Origin: Apostichopus japonicus
Lineage: Eukaryota > Echinodermata > Holothuroidea > Aspidochirotida > Stichopodidae
DNA length: 64,000 nt
Assembly (NCBI RefSeq): GCF_037975245.1
Contig: NC_092564.1
Location: 2,195,984 to 2,259,983, forward strand
Direction: 5' to 3'
The position numbers and the translations under genes were made by a program. The notes beneath the pieces were generated by a model, which did no database searches, was not told the origin of the DNA, and was given only the letters and a program-made list of their open reading frames with translations. Below, piece after piece: positions 28,301-41,900 of this stretch. Position 1 is the stretch's first letter. Each line of letters opens with the position of its first letter.

Positions 28301-31300
28301 ATGGATTAATTATATCAGCTCCCGCTGTATATAAACAAATGACGTGTAATCAAACGTGTTAACAAGCCACTTTTTGAACAAAAAATATTGACAAATGGCG
28401 TGAAAATAAATTAAAGTCATCTAGGGTCCACTTTTCTTTTCTTTTTTTTTGCAACAGGATGCAAAGAAAATATATTTCCATGACAGGAAACCTTAAAGCA
28501 GTTTGCGTTTGGATCATTTCCAAGTCCATTTATTTTTGTTTTATTTCTTAGTTTATAAACTATCAACTGGACAGATCAGAAATGCAAAATATACAATATA
28601 GAGTATTATGATTCTAAAAGATTTTAGATTTGCAACCTTAAAGATATCAGCGGTAGAAGAATGGTTAATGATAACAAGGGAACTAATGACTTATTTTGAT
28701 TTAGCACATTTATAGTTTGAAATACGCTTACGTCATTATGACGTCAGACGAACTTGACACCTAAATTGTTTTCAGTCTCCAAAAGTGTCTCAAATATCTT
28801 TCATTAAATTGACTGAAAACTGATGAGCTACATGCTTATTAAATCCCGGCGTATATTAGGCCACCTTCACTCATTTCCATTTTACATCGTATTAAAAACA
28901 TGATGGATTTTGACTAATGTTTTTACTTATGTTTACCTATAAGTATGTTTCTTTTCACAAAGTCAGCAGTTGCCTAATTGTACGTTAGATTCACACCCAT
29001 CCTCAGCATGGTGGATATATGACAACACGGCTTGTCTTTTTTATCCTTCCCTCCTTCTTTTTTTTTCCTTCGACCCACCAACACTAATTCTTCACCGACC
29101 AGGCGCGGCGGAACGGGAAAATTATTGGGGGGGGGGGGGGGCTAATGTGTGGAGACTATCTAAGCGGAGCGCCACCATCGGTTGGCGCGGAGCGTACAAG
29201 AAAATTTTGGGTTTTTTAAACCCCCAGATGGCCGGAAACGGCACTTCCCGAGTGTTTTATGCTGCGAATACCTAGCTCTAAAATATGGGTCTCAAGTTCT
29301 TGAGTGTAGTAAATTACTACTTGCAATTAAATGCAATAATTAAATAAATGTCATAAGAAAACACTGAAAGCATTTCTTAATGTCAACAAATGGGTAATTC
29401 CAAACCATGTGCAGTTGCCAACAAATTTCTATGAACCAAGCACTGTCACGAATGCATGTACCCTATACAGTACAGGTGAAATGCTAATATTGTGTTTTTG
29501 TTATCACACTTAAGGCACTTTAGAAGGATAAACCCTACGAAAGATACATCTCCAATTAGAAGGAAATGTCCCTGAAGGATATATCCATGGGAAATGTGCT
29601 ACCATTAGAAGGATATATCCTTCAGGGGATGTTGCATGGAGAACTGGCTGAAATGAGGCAAGTCATTGGCCTAATACAAGTCATTGGCCTAAGTCGAAGT
29701 TGTGTTGCGCTTACCGGTACTCACTGCTTCCACTTTTCACGGGGCGTGAAGACGCGGTTGGGGTGACAATGTGGTCTATAGCCAGAGGACGGGCCGAGGA
29801 TCCCCCAGCATTTAGGGCATACTAAAATTATTACACCTATATAGTATACGTGTGCATCGGACAGATCGACAAGTATGCATTGAAAAATGGGCAGATGCAC
29901 GTTTCGGAGCCTTGGTAAATATTGGGGGGGCTTATCATGCATTTGCCCCCTCAACTTTTTCATTGGGGGCTGAGCCCCCCCAAGCCCCCCGGTTCCGCCG
30001 CCACTGTCACCGACCCACCCACCCACTAATAACTAATCACCCCTTGTCCGTCCATTCTGGTCACCCATAAAAGTCCAATGTAAAGTAGGTTTGACAGTTC
30101 ATATTTACCGTTATTACTATTTAAACTCAATGTTTTTCAAGCTGTAACAACCTTGAACTTAAAAACAGAGTACAAACAGAGTGAAAATAGAGCAACTCAA
30201 CGAGACTTTCTCCTTCATAATCATGTCAAATGCATACTATAAAGATGCTTCTCAATACTGAATCAGTCTTATGTAAAATATAGTAATATACGGTAACTAC
30301 ACAATGGTAATTATTTTAAAGTATATATTCTTGGTGTAGATACTTGCTCTCTGTAAATGTAATGAAATCTTTCTTATAAAGACAATGACACTTTCTGTCC
30401 CGATTTTCATATGCAAATGAGACTGCAATTATTATTGCGACCGACTTAAGAAACTTGGTAACCATTAAACGATAGGCGTTAATTAAATTTCAACAGGGAC
30501 GGATCTTTTGTTTTTGCGATATTGAACAATGATGCAACTAACAAACAAACAATATAGGTTTAGTCCCTTATTTCGAAATTGAGGGGACGTTACCTTTGGA
30601 AACCCAACAAGCTGCTTTAATTATATTAGAAATGAATATGTCGTAACTTTATTATATTTTAAATGATGTACTTTCTTGGGTTCTTTGAAAGTGCATAACT
30701 TCACCAGCCAAGCCTTTCGTTAAAAGAAGCTGAGCGTCGTCATCAACATCAGTTAAATACAATAAAAAATAATCTTGACCGTTGCCATGACAATCACTGA
30801 GGACAAAATAGAATATCTTGGCATCATATCTTTGTAATAAAATAGGAAATAAAACAAACACCATTTTTTCCTTTCCTTTTCCATTTAATAAGACCTAGAT
30901 AGCAATGTTATTCTATACGGGAGTTCAGTTATAAGTATAATAACTCGATCAAAATGAATTCAATTTGCTTTTATGGTCCTTGCTTCCTCTTTCAGTGAAG
31001 GTAACATTATGTAATTTTAATTGAACTAATTAAACATAATTAAATTGATCTAAACCTTGATCATTGATTTTGAAAGCTGGTAGATGGTATTATTATTATG
31101 ATTATTATTATATAATTTATTTTTAATCCGCCAATATTTCTTCATGGAATATGTTTACAAGTTGAGAATTGGTAACGAGCATTAAAAATAAATAGTAAAT
31201 AATAATTTTACATGTTATTTATTTACTGCGACATATTGTAAGATTTATAATAATTCGATAGATATGAAACTTGATAAAAAAAATAAGAAAAAAACAGATA

Positions 31301-34300
31301 ACTTTTCATTCCCGATCAAATTCTGAAACTGTGAATTCTCGTTCAGACACCATTGGATTTTTATATTAACAATTTTCTTTTGTTTCGTTTAATGAATACC
31401 TGTAGTAAATCCATCTGACTCTTAAATTAAATCAAATAAACAATATTCCTTTCAAGACTTTGCAAAACTGATTCCATTTATTTTCCAATGTTGTTTCACT
31501 TTCTTGACCATGTTATGAGTTTACTATACTGTCGCTATATGATTCGTACAAGCATATTTTTCACTTAAATTTCTTATCTTGTCCAATCTATATTGCTTGA
31601 TAAACAATTTCTATTATGGGTAATTTGAAAAACAAAAAATTTAGCGATATAGTTTTCATAATGCATTTTCATCTTCAAGAATACCTTATAGTTTTCAATG
31701 ATTGTAAAGATCTGAATATATCTTTACTTTTTATTATCTATGTTTCATTGTAAAATACTTATTATACTTTAAAATACCTATTTTTATTCCTTTTTTCCAC
31801 ACGTCTTGTTTAACTGTTGTGACGGGTATAATTCTTTTAACAGTTCTTTACTCAAATTTTGCCAAAAGTCATGTTTTTGAAACGTTTGCATTGAATGTTG
31901 GATTAAATTTTGATTGCTAAACAAGACAATAATTACAGAATTATTCCACATAATGATGACCAAACCGACATTTAGCCACCACTAAAACGACATTACAATA
32001 TTAAATTATTTGAAATCTTCTAATTATTGAGATGTTTATAGATAAAAAATAAAAAAATCCTCTACTGACCGCTAATGGAATTACAGCTACTAACTTAACA
32101 TAATTACGGAGGTTCCCATTAAGATACATTTTTTTCAATTTTTTAGTTCCACCCCCCCCCCCTACACTCACACATACTCAAACTCCCGTTAACAACAGCA
32201 TTTCTATGTTTTGCAATTGCCAATATGTGAAGACGGTTCGAATTACAATATTTCAAATGTGTAATAATGTGTTCATAACACCGCACGTATACTATATGAT
32301 ATATATACTGCGGTAGTTTACTTTGTAATAACGGAACAGCAGTGGTGTGAAGCGACTTACGGAAGTCACCTAATATCAAGGTGACGGTTTATTGCAAAAT
32401 ATTTCTTAAATTAGTTATAACATACAAATAGGAATATAAGAGTGCAACAATTTCATCACCAGGAAGAGCTACGACAATAGAGCGGTTTATAATTCAGACT
32501 TTTTCCCCCGACTAAAAAGAAAAAAAGATGATTTTTTTCTGACTTCCAAGGATCGTTTCTCAATTAATAATTTTTTCCTTTAAAAAGTACGAGACATCGT
32601 TTCCAGATTGACGGAAATTTTCTTCACAAACAAAATCTAAAAAAAAAATTTTAAAATATATATAAAAATAATAATAACAATAATAATGAAAATAGTAAAA
32701 TTTAAAATAAACTTATAGTTTAATGATGATTACCAGCTGATAAAATAAATTACAGACGTCTGGATTGTACTTTACGTTTACACACAGGAATTTACAAACA
32801 GCTGCTAAAAATCAAGAGAGATTTTTTTTAATTACCTCCTCGCTACGCATATACCATTATCATTACGTCAAATTATTTCAAGCCATATCAATATTAGGCT
32901 ACAGTCTGATAGAACAAAGATGACAGTGACGTGTTAATGAGTTACAACAATAGAGGACTTATATATTATATTAACCTCAGATAAACCGGCAGTTGTTGAA
33001 ATCGATCGGCTCTTGCTGGCTTCCGGTTTATCCGTGACCCCGAATTGTGGTGGTCAGTACAGGCTATCAATGTTTTGTTGGTCGAGCCTGAGAGAAAAAT
33101 TCTTTTCACGAAGAACAACGGCCATTAATCGTTGGACCGATAGCTATTATTCTCATGGTCAATTCAACTGAATCATTAAGATGACTTGACTATTTTAACG
33201 ACGTGAGTTTGTCAATTATCCGATTGAAACAAAGAAAAGTTAAATGTTTGATTAGGCGACGATTGCATTAAGATAAAGACTGTCAAATTCAACAAAGCTC
33301 GGACAAAGTGCGCTTGTACTTTTTATGCTAACAGTTCGGCCTTCCAAGAAAGAATGTCCGTTTTGGAAAATAGCGAGCATATACAATATAAAATGTAGAC
33401 ACATATAGTCTAGCTAACTATATTGCAAAGCTAAGGGATGGGGATGGTAGCGAATTGTCAGTAATGCGAACTTGTTTGATATTCGTTCGATGCCCCTATC
33501 TTGGGTGCCTGTCTGAAAGAGTACCATATACCAATGTGAAAGTATCAAAACCAGTTTTATCAGACTAAAGCATAAACCGTTTGGTCCCACCTTAGAAACT
33601 GCCTAAAGCAGGATTTCGTGTTACCTTTCCAATTGATATCCAAGAACTTGCTAAATAAAATCGTGCTCATACAAGTTTCAATTATAAACCAACGTTTTGT
33701 GTGTTTTGTGGAGCTACAAATAATATTGAACAGACCTAAATTTCTATCGTAAATTACTTGCATTTCCCACTTATTTGGCAAGGTTTTGCTTCAGAAATAC
33801 GGAAATATCTCTTTTTAATTTTAATTGGTACTGACATTGTTGCGAGTACTTGTGATTCCTTAAGCTGACTCAACCGCTGCTTAAACGTCAAAATCTAGCG
33901 AAGCTACTCAACCTACAAAGGTTGAGAAATCATAATATTATTAATACTACAGCTGCATTAAAATCATCTTTAATGCCTCTAAGTGTTAGCTCAATTTCGG
34001 CTAGAAAGGTTAATACTTCTAAATTCTTGACCAAAAAGAATACAAACTTTCAACCATACATAAACAAACAAAACTAACCAATAAACAATAAAAGAAAAAG
34101 CAGAGACAGAAATCCTTTTATGAAAAGAAATTTATATAGGACATAATTTACAAAGTGGGTGACCATATCAGATTTATCTTCTGCGACATATAACTGTATT
34201 TATTCTGTTTAAATAGTAGCAAAACAAACCGTTAATAGATAATATTTATTGATTTATTTATTTATTTCAGAACGGAAATAATTAAATAATAATAACTCGT

Positions 34301-37300
34301 GCTTAAATTGGATGAATGAATTTCACGAGGCTCGTATAGAATTTGTAAGAAAAAAATCTTCACAAGCATTAGACTTTTCTTTCAAATTTTCATAGGTTCA
34401 AAGTATAGTTATTCGACGACCCTCTCTACTTTACATGAATTGCAAATCATCAAACTGACAAACCACCGTTGGCTTTGTTTTTAACTAAAAAAGCAGTGAC
34501 TTGAGTTTTCTATCGCCCAGACAATGGCAAAGACTTGTTACATTATAGTTATATAGTGTACACCTAACAGCCGAAACATTATACACAATCAAGTATCTTG
34601 TAAAATTGAAATAGAAGAAAACGTTTTGAACTGGACGACTAATGCGATGGGATGCATTGTATCGATAAAATGTTTATAATCAACGAAAAATCATTAAAAC
34701 AAACCATATCTAACATGTAGTCAGTTTGTTTTCATGATGTTCTTTTGCTGTAGAAATGTACAGATGAGAAGAACATTGAATTTGAGAAGCTTTACAAACT
34801 GACATAAATTTATTCAATACTTACAGGCCAACCATGTTTGGATACATGTCCATAATTATAGTTATCCACTTACTTCTGGTACCGTGCGCATGTGTGATGT
34901 GCTGACAGGACAACTTATTAAATTACTTAACAGAAAACCGAAACATAAAAAAAAATTAAGGGAAAAAAAGTTTTGTAACTCTGTCATTCTTTATTGGCAT
35001 TTCATGGAACAGCTTTATCCATCATTTTATGTTGTAAACAATTTCAACAAATTCTGTATTATGTTCCCCTGTTCTCCGCAAAATATGGATTTGTCTAGAG
35101 TAAAACATTGTTATCTATTCTTGTTTTCTGCTAAATCCGGGTGGGTGGGGGGTGGGGCAACTTATAGTGTTGATTCGTCAATTTTAAAAAGCTAGTGTGG
35201 TTGTTGCTCGAAATAAGATTACAGCTATAGGTGAAACTTGTCATCTTTCTAAACTTTTCCCTCACTAAAATAAACGTATTATATATTATGCTTATTATTA
35301 ATCACTTAAACATATAGAATGTCAACATTGAGATTTTTTTTGCGAATTTTGAACTCTTCCGATACTAATTGAAAAAAACGTCGATATGACAAGTTATTTA
35401 ACTACATATGGAATTAAGTACTGTATCGTTAGATATTATTGAAAGGCTCATCGGAACAAAAGACAAAAAAATCCCTACCAAGCACAATTACCTCTGTACA
35501 TAATTTTACTTTTACTCTCACATCACTCATCCTTACCCCTTAAAGTGTCCCAATTGTTCCAGTATTTTATTGCGCGATTTGAGAAAGGGTGCGATCAACA
35601 ACAAAAAAGGGGAGAGAAAAAGAAAAAAAAATAAGAGAATGAACTGTTGTTGCTTTTCATGATCATAGTGATACAACATGTGGCCTGTTTCATAGCTTCA
35701 TCAGTCTACCGCAGAGACCTAATGATCAAAACAGACTTTTTGGTTCGCGCTCTCGTAATTAAGTTGAAGTATTTAATTAAAAACCATACCACACTTTGTG
35801 CTGCTTTCTCGGTTGTGTATACATCGCATGCTTTGCGATTACTATTCAACATTGTCTGGTAATTATATACATCAGAATTCCTTTAAAATTACAGTAGAAT
35901 CATTAAAAATGATATGTTGGACGCTGAGAAAAAATGCACTTTTCGACATTAATCATTATATGTACACTATTACTAGGACTTTTCTTTTCAGTGGTTTTTG
36001 TCCCTTCTTTTTCATCTTCTTAGTAATGTTCTTCTTTCTTTTAGGAAGTTTTAGTTACGCTTGTGAAATCGGAAGGCTAATTGACTTCCATGTTAAGATT
36101 TACGGTGTTGATAAACTACTGCAATCGCCCTTGGCAATGACTTTATTGTGCAATACACATTCATGTATTAGATCTAATCTGAATCACTAAGAGGTCGATC
36201 CAGCTGATAGCATGCAATAGATATACTGAAAATGGTCTATAATTTCACGTTTTCTGGTTCGCTGTTTCAGTGATTATAGAGTTTAGATTTCCTGTTGCAA
36301 ATGTTGTTTCGCTGTTTTCGCTGTTGAAATGCTTTGTTGAATTTTCACCGATGCAATACTTTGTTGTTGCATTGATACTTGGCTGTTGCAAAACTTCTGG
36401 TAATGATTTGCCGTTGTTGAATTTGCTTTGTTGTTATAACAATGTTTCGCTGTTGCAATGCTTTTTTTTTTGCAATGATGTTTAGCCCTTGTAGTTCTTT
36501 GCTCTTTGACAGTGATGTGTCCCTGTTGCATTTCTTGCTGTTGCTGTGATGTTGCGCTTTTGAATTTCTTGCTGTTGTTGTGATGTTGCGCTTTTGAATT
36601 TCTTGCTGTTGTAGTGATGTTGCGCTGTTGTACTGCTTTGCTGTTGCAATTATGTTGTCGCGGTTGCAATGCTTTGTTGAATGTTTCCCAAATACAATGC
36701 TCTCCGGTGCAATATAATGCTTGGCTGTTTCAAAAATTCCTCCTTCTAATGAATTGTCGCTGTTGAATTGTATTTGCTGTCGTTATGATGTTGAAAATGC
36801 TTTGCTGTTGCATTGCTATTGCTGTTGTAATAATCCATGGCTGGTCTCATGATGGTTCTTTGTTGTTATAATGCCTTACTGTTGAAAAGGTTTTCTGTTG
36901 TCAGGCTGCTGTAATTTTTTAATTGTCTTGGTTGTCGTGATTGCCCTGTTTTGAACTAATATCTATAAATTGTATTTAATCTGCATTACCTTTATAATTT
37001 GATTCTTGCATCATGTATCTTGTATCATGCAGACTAATATGAAACTGACTCAACATGTGAGTCAAAACAAGTGAGGCGGGAATTTCCAAAGAGTTAAAAA
37101 GAAGTCATAGCTGTCAACAGTACTTTTGTTCCAGCTCAACTGTATCCCCCTCTGTCTCGCCCCCGTCATTCATGTTGGTACTGAGTGACCAATACCAAAG
37201 CTTGTGTGGGCCTAATCAAAGGTTGGGAAATTGAGTCACAAGGAGCAGTTAGTGATAAGTTGTAAATATAAACCTAGCGGTAAAGAAAAATCCGGGATTT

Positions 37301-38744
37301 ATATTCGGTTTATTTCTTCTAATCACTTACGAAATCGCGCCATTGGCTTACAGTAAAGTGCCAGTTTATAGGAATTTCACAAAGATACAACTGTTATGGT
37401 GAGTGGCTGGTTAACCTCGACGTGACATTGAACTCTATACACTTAAGATGATTCGAAGTTAGAAAGCAATTTCGACATTTCTGTAGTCGAGAGCGTTATA
37501 TCGGAGGCCGTTGTGGTATATAGCCAGCATGTAAGTCGATTTTATTGTCCGATATTAACCTGGCCAAGCTTGTGTTTTATATATTATTAAAAAGAGAAAT
37601 TAATATTCTATTTCTTAGTTGGTGTTACAAAAAACTTAAAGCAGATTTGGATAAATACAAGATAGTTCATCAAATCAAGTTGGCTTGCTATATGTAGCCT
37701 ATATGCAGCATATATATAGCATATATGTAGCCTACATGACTTAACAAACATCGGATCTACTGCACTACCCTGTTCGGTGAGGCACCCAGATGCTGCGCCC
37801 GGTCCTAAGTCCTAACCAACAATCTGTATCTTATATAAATGGTTGATACGGTGACGCAATGATGACGTCAGTTTCATGCTATTTTGAGTTACATCTGCAC
37901 GATTATTATGTAGCCTAAATGAATTCCAGCAGGTGATTAAGTAACATAGTATTTCAGAAAATGCAAGGATCTAATAGTGTGTTGAACGCATGTAAGACAA
38001 TATATTTATATATACTATTTTGGAATTTGAATTTACGGATTTCTCTTGAAGGGTTTTAACATTGTCAACAAAGGAATTGAAAATAACAATGAGTCATAAA
38101 CGCTTAAGTGTTTCCTTGTCTTATATGACCTTTTGCCATAACTAAATGATTTTGTGCCAAACATTATATCAGGCTGCATAAACTAAATATAAACAAGAAA
38201 CATGACGTAGTTGCATTCAAAACAATAACATGATATCGAGAACAATGAAACTCTGTCACAAACAAAGACCTCCTAAGAGGTTATGAAAACATAAACAACA
38301 GAATACGTGTCCACTTTCCTAAAATAGTGGCCCTGGACCTGAAACCCTTAACTTCATGCACCAGCTGTTTTACCATGACAACGGGTGTGTCCAGGGAGCT
38401 TGGACATATCCTGGTGAGTCTTAAACTTTGAGTTGTTGTTAAAGCATGATGTAAGAATTGGAAGTACCTCCATGGTTAACTCTTGGAACTAGTCTTACCC
38501 AGTCCCGTGGTTAAATCCTCCATCTGTCTGTACGTCGAGTTGAAACTTATTGCATATTTCTACATTACACTTGATTCATATTTAGACGTTGAATGTCCCT
38601 TAGGTTTAATTCGAGGGATAATTGATGAGGCGAACAACCACAGAGGGATTGCGTCGTCATGAGGCACAGGAATTTTGGGTAATTAGAGTAACGAAAAACA
38701 TCGCTTCAACGACAGGTCTCTTTGGTAGCACAAAATCATATATG

Positions 38745-38788
<44 letters not shown>

Positions 38789-38907
38789 CACATATATCAT
38801 ATAAATGATATATATATATATATGTATATGATATATATATATATATATATATGATATACATATATATATATAAATATATATATGTTCATAAATGTATATA
38901 TTTATAT

Positions 38908-38939
<32 letters not shown>

Positions 38940-41900
38940 TTATATGGTTGTGTGTGTATATCATGTAATACAGTTGAACAGGATTGTACGGTGTTGTGTG
39001 GGGCTTAGCCATTCGGGCGGGGAGGGGGGGGGGGGGGTTATTAGTGGGCGCTATCGGTAAACAGTAGAGAGCCTAGTCTGACATAGATAAACTGAGTTTC
39101 TATTTTATGGAACAGTCAATAAAGAGACCAAAGGCAAAAGTTACATAACAAAGTCAACTTCTCGAATGTGTAATGAAAATTTCAATCGAGGAAATTTAAA
39201 GAATAAGCTACACTTGAGGTTCAACTTGCGTTCATAATTTGTCAATTTTCGAGTTTCGAGCGATTTTATACAAGACTTTTAATCAGAAATTAGAAATGCA
39301 TTAACCGTTCTCACATTTCTCTATATACTTTGTATTCTCGTCGAACCCGGAAAAACAAAAACCCGACACTCAACTTGGCAAAGCACGTACCATTTTTCAA
39401 GTAAATACACAATAGTATTTTGGAAGAAATGTGTATTTTGGCAATGCGAACTCGATTGTCATGTCAACTGCCCCAAATCTGAGCTCAAGAACCTGACTCG
39501 TTTCCAGGTCTTTAGTGCTTGCGTATTTCCTTTTGGAAATATTCCGACCCTGCAAGTTTTCGTCACTAAGAAACATATTCAAGTTGTCATTTGAGTTTTC
39601 TGTAAAATCCTATCCGATGTTTTCTGCCTTGTTTATATCTCTCTTCCTTTCTCATCTGTGCAATTGTTTAAAACATCAAAACTCCAACTTAAATTAATGA
39701 GAGAACCTAGGCTTAAAGTATTTGTGCTGTGTTCCGTACAGCTGCAATTAAACCATATTTTTTTTTTATGAAATTATTACTATTCGGAAACTTTTCTAAC
39801 AAATTCGGTTTACTGACGCTAGTACATGGGCCTCACTGTTCAATGACCAACGGAGTAAGGTTTTTACATCGTAAGCATTTGCTATAGTGTAATGTTTTAT
39901 TTCAAATATAGTTTGAAAACTTGAAATAAAATTTGAGATTTCACGGTATCAAGTATCGTTAGTATCGTGGATACGAAACACCACGCTTTCGGTGAGACAC
40001 TTATTTGATATACTGAAAACAGTTTAGCAGACAATTCATGCAAACTCCATTGTCAGACGGTTAACGTATCTACAATGTACAGATTAGATTGATATAGTCT
40101 GCGGATTTCTAATCAAATTTTACATCTGAAAGAATGACACATTTGTCATGATATTTAATACAGGTATCTAATAATTGAAAAATGGTATTGGTTATTGAAC
40201 AAAAAACCTCCGTCGGAATATTTAAATATTAAAACCCTCTTAAATTGATCGTGTTACATCCTTATTCACAGTGAATATCCATTGTGCCGTGAGGTTATGT
40301 CGTCATGGAAATCCTATACCTGTTTACATATAATAGTTAAACGTACAATTCATCTCCTTGGATGCCCTTTGACCTCGTATATGAATATAGTCTAATAAAA
40401 TGAGTTCATAAAAAAAAACTTGTTTATACGTTGAGCTACCTGTAACATCGAATAGTTATACGTGCCTCGGAAACTATGCCTGCAAAATATTAACATAATA
40501 TTTAAACTGATGGAAACAGCCAACAGCTTCCCTTTCAGTTAAATTGGGTCACACCGTCAATGTGGACTCTGCCAATAATATTATCGTACCGACGAGTGTC
40601 AGGGATAGAAATGAGCATGTGGTTTTGGACGTTGCCCTCCCTCCTTCACTCCCTTTCCCCTTCCTCCAGCCGTCCCACCGTCCGTCCCTCCCACAGTTCC
40701 TATCTCTCTCATTCCACCATACCCTCCTTTCTTACCCTCCTTTTTACCCTCTCTCCTTGCTTCTCACCCTCCTCCCTTCCCACCTTCCTCAAAGCAATCG
40801 ACATTAGGGTTTGATGAGGACGTCAAGCTGACGTCATAGCTGTTTTTACAAGTTTCAACTACAAAGTATTTATATGACACAGACAAAATAAGAAAGCACA
40901 CAAAGTCTGTGAAATTTAGCTGAGGCGTTTATGCTCATTAAGGTCGAAACATATTTAATGTATAATTATACTCTTATTTTAATTTTTCTTCATTGTTTTA
41001 ATTAAATTATGTTATCCCCATGTGGTAGGTAGTAATAACACCTTGGGAAATAATGCAGAGGGCACCCTGGTATAGGCCCAGATAAAGGGATTCAAACTCT
41101 TGTAATATGCCCACGGAGATTCTGAAAGATTTTATTAACAAGTATCGCAATATGCAAATTATTGCAGCAAACAAAAGTATCTATTGTAACGTCATAGCTG
41201 CCTTTATTCAAAGGCAAATGGTTAAGTCAAAACTCGCATTGTTTCGTAATTTAGCTTTTTCAATGATTCGCAACTTTATAGGTTGGTTGCCAAACCGATG
41301 TTTTCTTAGGGTCGACATGCGTTAGGCCTCCACGTATATCCATTGGGTCTCTGGAAATATTGCCCAATTAGGCGAGAAAATGACGCGTGTAAATTTTAAT
41401 AACATGTCCTCTTGACTGTCAGGTTTGCTTATAAAGAACAACAAATTGTCATGTCGAAACAAGCCGCTATCAGCTTAAATTAAATTCCTTCCAATTTTTT
41501 CCATCATTGACGAAAAAATCATCTGCTATTTGCATCGTTTAGATTCAAAGTCATGTACTCTACCAGTAATACAGTGCTACTTGTAGTAAACAGGGGCTAT
41601 ATACCTCGCATCGCTGGCTAAGGTTAACGGAAGTTGTCGGGCTTATTTCGGAAAAGATCGGAAGTATTGGCGGGAAGGCATAGGCTCCAATAAGGCGTCG
41701 TCTGAAAGACAAACTTTCCGGTCTAAAATAGGAATTATTGTTTCTTTCACTCCGGAATAATGTCCTTATTAAACAAGGCCAAGAGGTGGCCTGAACTTTA
41801 CTGGATGTACTTTTCTTGACAAGACTTATTTAAAAAAAAAGAAGACCTGCTCATGAATATTCAACAGATAGGTACTTGTTAATGACTTCTATAGAAACCA

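Noticed and set aside
35798-36190. 130-residue plus-strand frame with hydrophobic segments
   Set aside because: It starts at GTG; the hydrophobicity comes from T-rich sequence (Phe/Leu codons). No motif.
36283-36669. Gln/Asn/Ser-rich minus-strand frame of 128 residues
   Set aside because: It is the reverse complement of the TTG-rich repeat; the composition is fully explained by the repeat.
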